From the NCBI GenBank assembly GCA_963995525.1, contig OZ023210.1:63788639-63852638 (forward strand): a stretch of 64,000 nt of DNA. The letters are read 5' to 3'. The translations under genes were made by a program, and so were the position numbers. Positions 1 to 45,220 of this stretch are shown in pieces. The first letter of the stretch is position 1. The number at the start of each line of letters is the position of its first letter. The notes beneath the pieces are model-generated. The model was not told where the DNA came from. It saw only the letters and a list, made by a program, of their open reading frames with translations, and did no database searches. Source of the stretch: Escarpia spicata (lineage: Eukaryota > Annelida > Polychaeta > Sabellida > Siboglinidae).

Positions 1-331
1 GTCAGACCTGCATTTCAAAGATGGCAGCAGTTTGTAATTTGAGCAATTATTTGTAACATTGCAAAATTTGAAAGTTTAATTTTCTAATTTAGATAAGTAT
101 TGAGCTGTACCATACTGGCAGACAAACAACAAGTGTTTAGAAGTGTTTGTGGTTTCTCTCTGATGGTTGTCGTTGGCAAATCACCCCAATCATTTTTATT
201 TCTCTTTGGGGAACCAAGGTAATCTTCCTCAATCAATTAAAACAATGCAGCAGAAATGGTACTTTCATAACAAGGACATCATAATGTTGACCATTTCAAC
301 ATTATATATATATAAAGAGGAGAAGTGACAC
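1..331. other. PCYT2 intron 13, left edge
   Basis: AT-rich sequence with a short (TA)n run at 304-313. No further PCYT2 exon or other coding signal is visible. Confidence 0.6.
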
Positions 332-34219
<33,888 letters not shown>

Positions 34220-34426
34220 GGTCGATGCTCCGTTATTTCCCAAGACACCTGTCTGCTATCGCCGTTGAACCGTTGAATGGCGTGACCTGTCGGACCCTCA
34301 CCTGTCAACACGGAAACTAAAACATGCTGAACCGATACGCCGCCAGGGGCCCGGCCACCAGGGGCGCTGCGAAGATGCCTACCTCAAGAGTGTCGGAAGA
34401 AATGTTACACGACTCACGCAGTTCCA

Positions 34427-34916
34427 GTGACGAAACCACTTAGCGAGGGGAATGCCATCGTTGTTTGTTTACCGGGGGCTAGGATTGAACATGTAACTGA
34501 CAGGGTAGAGAAGGTATTGGGACATGGCAAGGGGGGGTCTATACTGGTACATGTAGGAACAAATAATGCAGACAGGGAGGGAACAACTGCGATAGTACAG
34601 AAGTATAGACAGTTAGTTAGTGAGGAAGCTAAAGAAGACGAGAGTCGAACAGGTTATTTTGTCAGGAATTTTGCCCGTAATGGGAGGAAGGGGGGCAACG
34701 TATAGAAACTGCAAGAGGATGGCGATCAATGCACTAGCTGAGCAGATGTGTGAAGAAGAGGGGGTGGGATTCACAGATTTATGGGGATACTTTGTTGGGA
34801 GGGAAGATATGTACATGAGAGATGGCCTCCATCTTAGTGGAAAGGGGGCAGCAGTTTTCTCAGAGAATCTGCTGCAATCTGTTGACAGTGGGACAGGTTG
34901 CATCTATTTAAACTAG
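34427..34916 (+). pseudogene. CR1 ORF1, C-terminal esterase (SGNH hydrolase-like) domain
   Basis: The frame gives LVHVGTNNADREGTTAIVQK YRQLV; a duplicated ttag shifts the frame, then it continues RKLKKTRVEQVILSGILPVM, ..GFTDLWGYFVGREDMY and MRDGLHLSGKGAAVFSENLL to CIYLN-stop. GTNN and DGLHLSGKGA correspond to the Asn and Asp-x-x-His blocks of SGNH esterases. The Gly-Asp-Ser nucleophile block would lie further upstream and is missing by 5' truncation. The stop TAG at 34914-34916 directly follows a slippery heptamer. Confidence 0.85.
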
Positions 34917-37498
34917 ATTCGCAGGGGGGACTCACAGAAAAGCCTGAAAATGGAGGCATAGATAAAGACAGCACAAATAAATCAACAAATAACAGCCTGG
35001 AAAACTCTTCTGAAGCTGGATATAAATGTGTTTGTTTAAATGCAAGGAGTATAGTAAACAAAAGAAATGAACTAAACATTATGGTAGAAGATATTGATCC
35101 TCATATAATAGGTATAACCGAATCCTGGACCACCACCGATATATCAGATGCTGAATTGGGACTGACAGGATATGTAATGTTTAGAAAAGATAGAATAGGA
35201 AGAAAGGGAGGTGGAGTTATTTTATATATTAAAGAATCTATTCAGGCTTATGAAATAAAATTAGAAAGAGAAGCAGATTGCGAAGAAGCTGTTTGGTGTA
35301 ACATAGTTACAGGAAACTCAACGTTAACAGTTGGGTTAGTTTATCGAAGTCCAAACATAAGCATAGAAGAGAATGAAAAAATACAAAACGCTATAAGGGA
35401 AGTAAGCAAACGGGAATGTATTATTATGGGGGATTTTAACCATGGGCATATACAATGGAAATCTCTACAGAGTATGGGGAGAGAGGACCACAAGTTTTTA
35501 GTTTTAGTTCAAGATACATTCCTTTCTCAACATGTGCTAGAACCAACCAGGGGTGAGAATGTGTTAGACATAGTTTTGTCCTCACAGAATGAATTAGTTG
35601 ACAATGTCAAGATATGTGAGCCACTGGGGAGTAGCGATCACAACCAGATACATTTTACCATCAAAGTAAAATCAGAAAGGAATAGCAAAAAGCAGTATAA
35701 GAGAAATTTCCACAAAGGAAGGTATAAGGACATGAGGAAATATTTAGCAAAGATAGACTGGAATAAGACACTGACAAATAAGACGGCAACAGAATGCTGG
35801 AATATATTAAAGAGTGAAATTAAGTGCATAATCGATAAATTTGTACCCTTCAAAAAACAAGGAAAACGGTCCAAAAAGAAACACTTATCGAAAGAAGCCA
35901 TTAGAAAAATTAAGTATAAACAAATGATGTGGAAGTCATATAGATGTACTGGAAATGATGAAGACTACAACAATTATAAAGAAGCACTTAACCAAGCTAC
36001 AGCTGAAATTAGAAATTCAAAGAGAAGCTATGAACAACAATTAGCTAGTAATATAAAACATGACAGCAAGAGTTTTTATGCGTATGTTCGAAGCAAACAG
36101 AAAGTTCAAGATAAGGTCGGTCCTCTAGAAGATAGTGCTGGAAATATAATATCGGAGGGATTCATAATGGCAGAAGACCTGAATGAGTACTTTAGTTCAG
36201 TGTTTACCAGGGAAGATATTAGTTCACTGCCAATACCAGAGGCTAAGTTCAACGGGGCAGATTCAGACTATTTAGGACAATTAATTGTAACCCCGGAAAT
36301 GGTAGCTAAGAAAATAAGGGCTATGAAGGATAATAAATCACCTGGAGTGGATGGTATTCCACCCAAACTACTATTGGAAATTGTAGAACAAATTAGCATA
36401 CCACTTGCAACAGTTTTCAACTTGTCATTAGAAGAGGGAGTGGTTCCTTTAGAATGGAAAGAAGCAAACATTATACCGTTATTCAAAAAAGGTTCGAGAA
36501 ACAAGTCGGAGAACTATAGACCAGTGAGTTTAACATCAGTGATTTGTAAATTATTAGAAAGACTAATTAAAGATCACATGGTGGATTTTCTTATTAAACA
36601 AAACTTGATAAACCCATCTCAACATGGTTTTTTTAAAGCGAGGTCCTGCTTAACAAATATGTTATGTTTTTTGGAAGACATCACTAAGTGGGTAGATGAG
36701 GGATCACCAGTAGATATCGTCTACTTAGATTTTCAAAAAGCTTTTGACAAAGTACCACATCAAAGATTACAGCTTAAACTAAAGGCCCATGGCATAGGAA
36801 ATGGTATAATAAACTGGATAGAACAATGGCTGATTGACAGAAGACAACGTGTAGTAGTTGATGGGGAGGCTTCAAACTGGAAATCGGTATTGAGTGGGGT
36901 ACCACAGGGATCAGTATTAGGTCCTATATTATTCTTAATATACATCAACGATTTGGATGATGAAATAACAAGCAAGGTGTTGAAATTTGCGGATGATACA
37001 AAAGTGTTTAGAAGGATTAAAAGTGATGGAGATAGACAGCATTTACAAGATGATCTTGACAAGTTGATCAAATGGTCTGAAAAGTGGCAAATGATGTTCA
37101 ATTTTGGGAAATGTAAATGCCTCCACATAGGACATGGGAACGAAGAAGTGGAATATACAATGGGGGGTACTGTACTAAGTACTACTGTAAAAGAAAAGGA
37201 CTTAGGGTTAACCGTTAGTGCTGATATGAAGATTTCAGAGCAGTGCGGAATTGCAGCTTCAAAGGGAAATCAAATCCTTGGATTAATTAGGCGAAACATA
37301 ACGTATAAGGAAAAAGAGCTAATAATACCGCTGTACAAAACAATAGTTAGGCCTCATTTAGAATATTGTATTCAAGCGTGGAGGCCATATCGCAGGAAGG
37401 ACATAGATATGCTAGAAAGAGTGCAGAGGAGAGCAACTAAAATGATACCAAATCTGAAGGATCTTAGTTGTGAAATACGACTAAAAAATGCGGTTTAA
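34886..37498 (+). CDS. CR1 ORF2: AP endonuclease + reverse transcriptase
   Basis: An open frame of about 870 codons begins after a TGA at 34883 and lacks an initial ATG. Endonuclease residues (counted from 34898): LNARS near 46, TESW near 72, VYRSP near 149, GDFNH near 178, SSDHN near 246. Reverse transcriptase: SPGVDGIPPKLL near 484, YLDFQKAFDKVPHQRL near 609, GVPQGSVLGPILFLIYINDL near 668, FADD near 696. All catalytic residues are present. The frame is lost at an A run (37481-37487); the last 90 codons (RGDQIEVFKILKGYENID.. to 37791) continue in another frame. It would mediate target-primed reverse transcription. Confidence 0.93.
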   Translation, partial: QWDRLHLFKLDSQGGLTEKPENGGIDKDSTNKSTNNSLENSSEAGYKCVCLNARSIVNKRNELNIMVEDIDPHIIGITESWTTTDISDAELGLTGYVMFRKDRIGRKGGGVILYIKESIQAYEIKLEREADCEEAVWCNIVTGNSTLTVGLVYRSPNISIEENEKIQNAIREVSKRECIIMGDFNHGHIQWKSLQSMGREDHKFLVLVQDTFLSQHVLEPTRGENVLDIVLSSQNELVDNVKICEPLGSSDHNQIHFTIKVKSERNSKKQYKRNFHKGRYKDMRKYLAKIDWNKTLTNKTATECWNILKSEIKCIIDKFVPFKKQGKRSKKKHLSKEAIRKIKYKQMMWKSYRCTGNDEDYNNYKEALNQATAEIRNSKRSYEQQLASNIKHDSKSFYAYVRSKQKVQDKVGPLEDSAGNIISEGFIMAEDLNEYFSSVFTREDISSLPIPEAKFNGADSDYLGQLIVTPEMVAKKIRAMKDNKSPGVDGIPPKLLLEIVEQISIPLATVFNLSLEEGVVPLEWKEANIIPLFKKGSRNKSENYRPVSLTSVICKLLERLIKDHMVDFLIKQNLINPSQHGFFKARSCLTNMLCFLEDITKWVDEGSPVDIVYLDFQKAFDKVPHQRLQLKLKAHGIGNGIINWIEQWLIDRRQRVVVDGEASNWKSVLSGVPQGSVLGPILFLIYINDLDDEITSKVLKFADDTKVFRRIKSDGDRQHLQDDLDKLIKWSEKWQMMFNFGKCKCLHIGHGNEEVEYTMGGTVLSTTVKEKDLGLTVSADMKISEQCGIAASKGNQILGLIRRNITYKEKELIIPLYKTIVRPHLEYCIQAWRPYRRKDIDMLERVQRRATKMIPNLKDLSCEIRLKNAV
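34907..34913 (+). promoter_or_regulatory. Putative -1 ribosomal frameshift site T TTA AAC
   Basis: The heptamer TTTAAAC lies with TTA AAC in the ORF1 reading frame and the ORF1 stop TAG as the next codon. Slippage by -1 reads TTT AAA CTA GAT and enters ORF2, which overlaps ORF1 by about 30 nt and has no ATG until about 35080, inside the endonuclease. No strong downstream stem is obvious (only CAGG/CCTG, 4 bp). Confidence 0.65.
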
Positions 37499-37895
37499 CA
37501 ACACTAGAGACCAGGAGATTGAGAGGAGATCAGATAGAAGTGTTTAAAATATTGAAGGGTTATGAAAATATTGATAGAAATATGTTTTTCTCAGTTAAGA
37601 AAGATAGGACTAGAGGACATGATCTTGCATTAGCAAAGGAGCAGAGTAGATTGGATATAAGAAAGTTTTCATTTTCACAAAGGACTGTAAATGAATGGAA
37701 CAGATTACCTGCTGATTGTGTGGGTGCTAGTAGTGTGAATATGTTTAAAAATAAAATCGACACATACCTCAGACGGGCGGGATACACATAGATAAAAGGG
37801 TCGGACTCTCGATAAGCCAAAGGCTTCCTTGTCCACCTGCTACCTAGAGTTAATTCTCTGGGTGGCAATCTTGTTAAATCTTGTTAAATCTATCT

Positions 37896-38209
37896 GTATT
37901 TATAAATACAGATCAGCGCTTTCGCATGCAGCAGCTCCTTCTAGGTTCTAATAGGCAGTCTATGCGCACAGCCTGTGTTGTTATCTGGGCGCTTTATGGC
38001 GCTTAAGTTATGACTGCATGTTTACTAGCCGAACAATGTCGTTTTTGCATACGCATCCTTTATTTTGTGCATTTTATAAAACTAATGACTTATACGACAT
38101 TTTGCAATAGCTCAAATGAAAATTATGAATGGCTTGCTGTTTATAAATGTTACAAAAGAAGAAACCATTGTAAAACTTAGGTGATCAGGTTCATACAGTG
38201 GCGTATTAC
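37896..38209. other. Unique sequence, no gene seen
   Basis: AT-rich sequence between the CR1 tail and the AATGGTATT region, with no coding or repeat signal. Confidence 0.5.
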
Positions 38210-38229
38210 CATAGGGGCAACTGGCCCTT

Positions 38230-39060
38230 GCATAAAATACCACTCAAATATCATTGAATGGTATTAGGGTGTATTATATGCATGGCCAATGGTATTTGAA
38301 TGGTCTTCCATTGTATTGTCAATGGTTCTCGTAATAAACCCTTTCTGTATTGTTCAAAGGTATTCTGAATGGTCTTCACATTATATTAGGGGCCGGGTTT
38401 TATGGCCAATGGTATTTTAATGGTATTTAATCCAATGGTATTGAATGGTCCTCAGTGGTATGGTATACCACTGAGGACCATTCAGAATACCATTCAAAAT
38501 ATACTTCAATGGTATTCTGAATGGTCTTAAATGATATTAGGGGGTATTATGACCAAGAGTATTTGAATGGTATTTAATCAAATGGTATTGAATGGTCATC
38601 AGTGGTATATCATTGAATGGTATGCCACTGCATGAGGACGATTCAGAATACCATTCAAAATATCATTCAATGATATTCTGAATGGTCTTCAATGATTTTA
38701 GGGGGTATTAATGCCAAAGGTATTTGAATGGTATTTAATCCAATGGTATATCATTGAATGATATACCACTGAGGACAATTCAGAATACCATTAAAAATAT
38801 AATTAAATGTTTTTCTGAATGGTCTTTAATCCAGTGGTATTGGATGGTCCTCAATGGTATATCATTGAATGGTGTATCACTGAGGAACATTCAGAATACC
38901 ATTCAAAATATCATTGAGTGGAATTCTGAATGGTCTTCAATGGTATTTGCAAATATATTTATTATACCATTCTATGGTATACCGTTGGTAAACCATTCAG
39001 AATACCACTGGATTACACCGAATGGTATACCACTGAAGCATACTGTTGACAATTATTAAA
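38230..39060. repeat. AATGGTATT self-complementary repeat field
   Basis: Dozens of diverged copies of gaatggtatt and its complement aataccattc occur in both orientations, so the stretch is a field of nested inverted repeats (for example tggtataccactgaggacca at 38457-38478 is nearly palindromic). Larger units of about 120-150 bp (..ggtatttaatccaatggta..) recur at 38400, 38560 and 38730. Confidence 0.85.
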
Positions 39061-39904
39061 AAAACATTGAACATCGTATTCTAACTAACATATTCAACCT
39101 TATATAAACTTTTGAATACCATTGATTATCACTGAATGTAGTGCATGCACCACTGAACGGCAGTTAAATAGCCCATTGGTACTTCATATATTGCAAACAC
39201 ACACCAGTAAAAATGGATATATACGGGATATATACCACTAAATTATGCAGTTGAAATACCATTGACATTAACATTTAGAATACCATGCACACAAGGGTGT
39301 CATTTTTGAGCACACATAGAACAGAAAACACAGTGACGGTAAATTAACAACAATTTAATGGTATGTCGGTCTTATTTTTTTTGCACATTCGTGTGTATAA
39401 GCCCTGCTTACTAATACAAGAGTTTCAACAATGCTCGTACAGTAATACTAATTATTGTATATGTAGAATATATAAACAAACTTATTATATAAAAGATGTC
39501 AGGGAAAAGACGAGTAGTCCAGAATAATAAAGTTTAATAACAATGAGGACAGCATTGCATGGTGACTTCACGTGTACGCGTACCACAAACATGAATCAAA
39601 TTCTGCTTTATAATATACACAAACAATTAACAGCTAAACTAAACACCCAAAAAACAACACAACACTAAAACCTTAGAAGAACCGTTAACATGTAACCGGT
39701 ACTCGGCAGGATGGCCCTACTCTCCTGTCAGCCGAGCCACACCCTGCATATAATATACAAAATACATATTATATGGGTGTCAATCAATTGACAAACAATA
39801 TAATTATTGATTATACTTTACTGGTTATAAACATCTTAGTGTCTCACGCATGCACTGTATCATGGAATAAACCAGCTAAAGCGCTATATATACATTATAA
39901 TTAT
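39061..39904. other. Unique AT-rich sequence, no gene seen
   Basis: No supported coding or RNA gene. A few more aataccatt words trail into it to about 39290. Confidence 0.5.
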
Positions 39905-42720
39905 ATCATCATCATTGTGCAGCTGTAGTATCCCTCCGTGGTTGGGCGAAGGCCTCAGAATGTCGTTTCCAAATCTGTCTGTCTCGCGCTATCCTCTGCC
40001 ATATGGTGCCCTTCCAGTACTCATCTAGTTCGTCTCTCCACCGTCTCGCCGGTCTTCCTCTAGATCGTTTCCCTTCGTAGGGTCTCCAGGTTGTGATACG
40101 CGATGTCCATCGGTTATCTCGTAGTCTGCTGATGTGCCCTGCCCAGGTCCACTTTTGTCTTCTAATTTGTTGTATCACGTCTATGACCTTTGTCTTCTGC
40201 CTTACCCAGATGTTTGTTTTTCTCTCCCAATATGTGATGTTTAACATATTTCTTTCCATCTTTGTTTGTGTGGCTGCTAGCTTGTTCTTTGCCTGGATGG
40301 TGAGTGCCCAAATTTCCGCGCCGTATGTCCTCGCTGGAAGTAAGCATGAGTTGAAGACTTGTCTCTTCAAGCAGGTTCCAAAGTTACCCTTGAAGATGTC
40401 CCGGTGTTTGGCGAAAGCTGTCCAGCCGGCGTTGATCCTTGTTTGAATCTCCTTGTCTTGGTTTTTGTCTCTGATACTGTATCGCTGTCCCAGATTGACG
40501 TAGCTTTCAACGTTCTCTATCTGCGTTGTGTTGATATCTGTTGGTGTGTCATTTCCTAGCATCATTTTTGTCTTCGAGATGTTCATCCTTAGACCTTGTT
40601 GTTCACTTTCATCAGCTAGCTCCTGCAGCATGTTTTATAGTTCTTGCGGTGTAATAGTTAAACGAAGATGGCTGATATATTCTCCGTCTATCCTCAAGCC
40701 TCTGGTTTCCCAGGTCAGTCTTCGGAATGTGCTTTCGAATGTTGCCGTGAACAGCTTGGGCGATATGGTGTCACCCTGTTGTACTCCTCTCTTGATGTTG
40801 ATCTTGTTGCCCTTTTTGTGTAGGTGGACTGTCACCGAGCCGTTAGTGTAGATGTCTTTCAGGAGATCGATGTACACATCTTCTATCCATTGTTCTTGAA
40901 GGGAGGTCAGTATTGCTTGAGTTTGCAACGAGTCGAAAGCCTTCTCGTAGTCGACGAGAGCGATGCAGAGCGGGATATTATATTCTCGGCACTTCTCTTT
41001 CAGTTGGTTTACGACGTGTATGTGGTCTGTCGTTGAGTACCTGCTTCTGAATCCTGCTTGCTCTCGTGGTTGGTTTTCGTCGAGTGCCATCTCAAGCCTA
41101 TTCGTTAGTATCTTTGTGAGTAATTTGTAGATGTTTGATAACAGACAAATCGGTCTGTAGTTCTTTAAGTCTTTCTTATTTTCCTACTTGAAGATAATCA
41201 CCATCTCTGCGTTCTTCCAAGGTGTGGTATTCGTCTTTCTGATAAGCAATTTTTAGTATACAGCTTAGCCAGTGTCTTTGAGATGATATCTTCTGCTTTT
41301 AATGCTTCAATGTTTACATGGTCGTTGCCTGGTGTCTTCCCATTCTTCATATCTCTTAGCGCTGCTTCCACCTCCCATGGTGTTATCTCTGGTACCTCTT
41401 TCGGGTCGGTGTGAATTAAGGTACTCTGTTCACTGTCGTATAGCTCGGTGTAGAATTCCTCTGTTCGTTCCATGGTCATATATTGGTCTTGCATTTCTCT
41501 ACCCTGCTTGTCTAGAAGTGTAAACAGTCTGTCTCGGCCTAGTGCCTGTGTTGTTTTTGTTTTGTTTAGGCTCTTTGATGACATAATCGTTTCTCGTATG
41601 ATCTCTTTTTCGTACTTTCTGATGTCCTCTTTCGCTTTCTTTTTGATGGTCTTGCATATTTCTGCGTACGCTACTTGTTTTTTACGGTCGCTGTTATCCA
41701 CCCTTTCTCGTCGTTTCTTCATTAGTGCTCGTGTCGATGATGATATTCTCGTCACTACTGGCCTGTTGATTGCTTTGGCTACACTTGTCGCACTTATATG
41801 GACCATCTCAGTGAGGTTTGTGCTCATGGTATCGATGTTGTCTAGTTCCTGTAGTGTCTCGAATCGATTTCGCAGTTCGAGTTGGAATTCGATATTTTTT
41901 CTTCCGATCTGTGTGGTATCTACACTCGGTGGCCTCTTAAATTGTTTATCAATTTCTTCCTTTCAGCCTTGACGTCGAGTATGATGTTGCTCATTACCAT
42001 TCTGTGGTCACTTCTGATGTTGACTTGGTTGATGACAGTTACGTCAGTGACCATGTCTGACTTGTTAGTCAGAATGTAGTCAATTTCGTTCTTCGTTTCT
42101 CTATTTAAGCTTTTCTATGTCCATCTCCTCACTGCTTTATTTCTTCTGGAACATGGTATTCATGATTTTGTACTTTCTTGATGTTGCCCATTCTAACAAG
42201 GTGTCGCCTCTTTCATTTCTCACTTTTCACAAATTTGTTTGTTTCCGAAATGTTTGTTTGTTTCCCTACTTGCGCATTAAAGTCTCCCATCACTATCGTG
42301 TAGTGGGTTGGCTTTTCTAAGGTCTCATCCACGTCGTTGTAGAAGTTGTCTGTGTCTTCTTCTGAGTATGATGTTGTTGGTGCATATACTTGTACTATTT
42401 TTTAGTTTGTAGCGCTTTGTTATGCATGTAACAAGTTCAAGTGAAATGGTATAGTAGATGGCCGCTTTGTAAAGTAGTGAAGCATTTCTCTCTTCTTCGG
42501 ACTTCTCCGATCCCAATCACATCCCATACCAACTTGGTTTCCCTAAGTTCTTCCTCCAGTGATTGTATCTGTTTATCTCTTAGAAGTGTTCTTACGTTCT
42601 ATGTTGCTATCTTCAATCTACTTACCTTCTCTCTGCGACTCTTCTTGACCCAGATATTCTTAGCACCCCTGCACGTAGCCGTATTTGACTCGAACCGCCT
42701 CCTTGGTCATAGACTCTTTC
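39905..42720 (-). mobile_element. RTE-type LINE, inactive
   Basis: Read on the minus strand from about 42700. Endonuclease start NVRTLLRDKQIQSLEEEL, later VYAPT and VMGDFNAQVG in broken frames. Then linker and fingers at 41827-41198 (ALRDMKNGKTPGNDHVNIEA), palm at 41090-40635 (CIALVDYEKAFDS, GVQQGDTISPKLFTA), and C-terminus at 40631-39912 (INAGWTAFAKHRDIFKGNFG, TYGAEIWALT, WTWAGHI, RSRGRPARRWRDEL). The region between SHLR and TPQEL, where the FADD box belongs, is deleted and the frame shifts there. Many stops occur in the endonuclease. Confidence 0.9.
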
Positions 42721-42904
42721 GATGCTGCGGGGGACTGGGGACCTTGGTTTCATTGTACTTTGCATGCTGGTGTTGTTGGCCTACCCTTGGCCTACCCCGC
42801 TGGCCGGTGCGGGTTGGAAGGGGGACGACATGTGGTGAACGAAATTGCCCAAGTTTCGACACGGCAGCCGAGCCAGTACCGGACCACCACCCAGCCGAAC
42901 ATCC

Positions 42905-43170
42905 CTAACAGTATGTAATCGAACATCCACGACAGTATGTAATCGAACATCTACGATAGCATGTAATCGAACATCCACGACAGTATGTAATCGAACATCC
43001 ACGACAGCATGTAATCGAACATCCACGACAGTATGTAATCGAACATCCACGACAGTATGTAATCGAACTTCCACGACAGTATGTAATCGAACATCTACGA
43101 TAGCATGTAATCGAACATCCACGACAGTATGTAATCGAACATCTAGAACAGCGGTTAATCGAACATCCAC
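42905..43170. repeat. 24-bp minisatellite
   Basis: Eleven copies of catccacgacagtatgtaat plus cgaa; three variant units (catctacgatagcatgtaat) are spaced to suggest block duplication. Confidence 0.95.
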
Positions 43171-43184
43171 ACCCAGATAGCATA

Positions 43185-43515
43185 CATACGTTAATATAAT
43201 GTTAACAGAACGTATGCAGAAATGTTTGCTTAACGTTTAATGCAAACGTTAATTTCTAACCAAAACGAAACGTTAAACTAACGTTAATGTAACCGTTGTA
43301 GAAATGTTAATCTAACGTTTAATAGAAACGTTAGTTTAACGTTATTTTGCTCGGTTTTTAATGTTAATTTAACGTTTAATTTCTAACCAAAACGAAACGT
43401 TAAACTAACGTTAATGTAACCGTTGTAGAAATGTTAATTTAACGTTAAATAGAAACGTTAGTTTCACGTTATTTTGCTAGTTTTTTAATGTCAATCTTAC
43501 GTTTATAACTTCTAA
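43185..43515. repeat. AACGTT-rich repeat, two copies of a ~129-bp unit
   Basis: taatttctaaccaaaacgaa then acgttaaactaacgttaatg occur at 43248 and again at 43377, with the rest of the unit between. The palindromic hexamer AACGTT and its one-base variants occur more than 15 times in 330 bp. Confidence 0.85.
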
Positions 43516-43554
43516 CAAATACATCATAGTTTACTACTACTACTAATTGTGCCA

Positions 43555-43855
43555 TTTCCCATCACCCTACTTCCGGTTACGGTACAGTTTCACAATGTGT
43601 GTTAACCCTATTTCCACTTACCTGTTTCACGATGTCTTTTAAGCATACTTTCGGACGACCTTCTCATAACCCTACTTCCGATTACCGTACAGTTTCACGA
43701 CCTTCCCATCACCATACTTCCGTTACCGTACAACGTATTTTTACCACTACGTCCGGTTACCGTACCGTTTTACAATGTCTTTTTAACCCTACTTTTGCTT
43801 ACCGTACAGGTCTACGACCTACCCATCACCCTACTGCCGGTATACTTTAAAACCC
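43555..43855. repeat. Degenerate repeat, ccctacttccggttaccgta type
   Basis: Six to eight diverged copies of a unit of roughly 35-45 bp containing accctacttccggttaccgt and acagtttcacgacct. Confidence 0.8.
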
Positions 43856-44159
43856 TAATTTGATAACCCGATAACTATCGAGGTCTTAATATCTAGACCT
43901 CAAAAACCTACTTCTATCGAGGGAAAATAAAAGTGTTATCTTACTAAGGTTGAGGAAGAATGCACTCGGTGTCCTCTATGTTTTCAGCAAACTTGTTACA
44001 TTTCCAACAGTAGACATAATTGGTGATGCTAAATATGGAAATCTTGCAACAATGTATTAAATTCTGACGTACGCTTTTCATTGGTTCATTAAAATGGCGG
44101 GACATTTGTAAAAATGGCGATAAATCGGTGAAAAATAGCGGGAAATTTCTTTCAATGGT

Positions 44160-44250
44160 GATTGGTTGAGAGGTACATATAATCACGTTATTCTCAGATA
44201 TCGTATATAAGCGCAGTCAGTCCTATCGTCGTTCGCATCACGACGACACC
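44160..44250 (+). promoter_or_regulatory. TATA/CCAAT promoter-like region
   Basis: An inverted CCAAT box (gattggttga, 44160-44169) and TATATAA at 44204-44210 precede an ATG at 44251 in strong context (cgacaccATGG). The stretch tcgtcgt..acgacga just before the ATG can pair with itself. Confidence 0.5.
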
Positions 44251-44493
44251 ATGGCTAACATCATGTTGAGGACGCCCTATTACCATCCTCGCGGTGCAGC
44301 AGACTCGAGCGACGAAGAGGAGCAGACGGGCAGACCGATCATTCCGGTGACCAACCGCCCTTCCCCGCCGTCGGAACCAGAGGTCGCGAACGTGGCAACT
44401 CTGGACGCAAGGGTAAGCGCCGACGCCGTTATCAAGACCAGAAGTCTCCTTATCAACAAAGTACACCAGCATAACCTATTCTACATCGGGTGA
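44251..44493 (+). CDS. Unidentified ORF at the head of a CpG-rich island
   Basis: An 80-codon frame from a well-placed ATG. Proline-rich and acidic (AADSSDEEEQTGRPIIPVT, RPSPPSEPEV). CGCAAG|gtaagc at 44406-44417 is a strong splice donor, so the true product may be a 53-codon first exon. I do not recognise the protein. GC and CpG content are clearly above the flanks, suggesting a functional promoter island or imported DNA. Confidence 0.35.
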   Translation: MANIMLRTPYYHPRGAADSSDEEEQTGRPIIPVTNRPSPPSEPEVANVATLDARVSADAVIKTRSLLINKVHQHNLFYIG

Positions 44494-44689
44494 AGATACT
44501 GCAAGAAGCGTGTGATTGTTAACGATAGGGGTCTTTTGCAATGCGAACGACACTCTGACGTTCATTTCGCGGTTCGACCGGTGTGTGGCTCTTCTCCAAG
44601 ACGTGAATTCCGACACGTTTGCTGTTATGGAGGAACAAACTGAACTCACTGACGGGAACTCGTATGTTCCTCACCTACCGATATGTCGA

Positions 44690-45220
44690 CACTGCCGATG
44701 TCACAACTTCCGTCGACACTGACGATGTCACAACTTCCGTCGACATTGCCGATGTCACAACTTCCGTCGACATTGCCGATGTCACAACTTCCGTCGACAC
44801 TGCCGATGTTACAACTTCCGTCGACACTGCCGATGTCACAACTTCCGTCGACATTGCCGATGTTACAACTTCCGTCGACACTGCCGATGTCACAACTTCC
44901 GTCGACATTGCCGCGATGTTACAACTTCCGTCGACACTGCCGATGTCACAACTTCCGTCGACATTGCCGATGTTACAACTTCCGTCGACACTGCCGATGT
45001 CACAACTTCCGTCGACACTGACGATGTCACAACTTCCGTCGACATTGCCGATGTTACAACTTCCGTCGCCACTGCCGATGTCACAACTTCCGTCGACATT
45101 GCCGATGTTACAACTTCCATCGACACTGCCGATGTCACAACTTCCGTCGACACTGACGATGTCACAACCTCCGTCGACACTGACGATGTCACAACTTCCG
45201 CCGACACTGCCGATGTCACT
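44690..45220 (+). repeat. 27-bp coding-like minisatellite
   Basis: About 19 copies of cttccgtcgacactgccgat plus gtcacaa. Being nine codons long, it stays open in several frames (for example DVTTSVDTA repeated). One unit has a 3-bp insertion (gccgcgatg near 44910). Marker variants (cac/cat, gcc/gac, tca/tta) form repeated blocks. Confidence 0.95.

Larger units (their letters stand above)
34410..37895 (+). mobile_element. Young CR1-clade LINE, 5'-truncated, nearly intact
   Basis: Contains the ORF1 esterase domain (34427-34916), then ORF2 with AP endonuclease and reverse transcriptase (34886-37498, continued 37499-37791), a short 3' UTR, and a tail of two copies of cttgttaaat (37870-37890). An ORF1 SGNH-type esterase domain is the hallmark of CR1. 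Lesions are few: a 4-bp duplication (ttag) at about 34617 and a 1-bp indel in an A run at 37481-37487. It lies antisense to PCYT2, about 200 bp from its start codon. Confidence 0.93.

Noticed and set aside
34898..34900. TTG at 34898 as the start codon of CR1 ORF2
   Set aside because: A non-ATG start is a bacterial-type call; the overlap with the ORF1 stop and slippery heptamer offers a better explanation.
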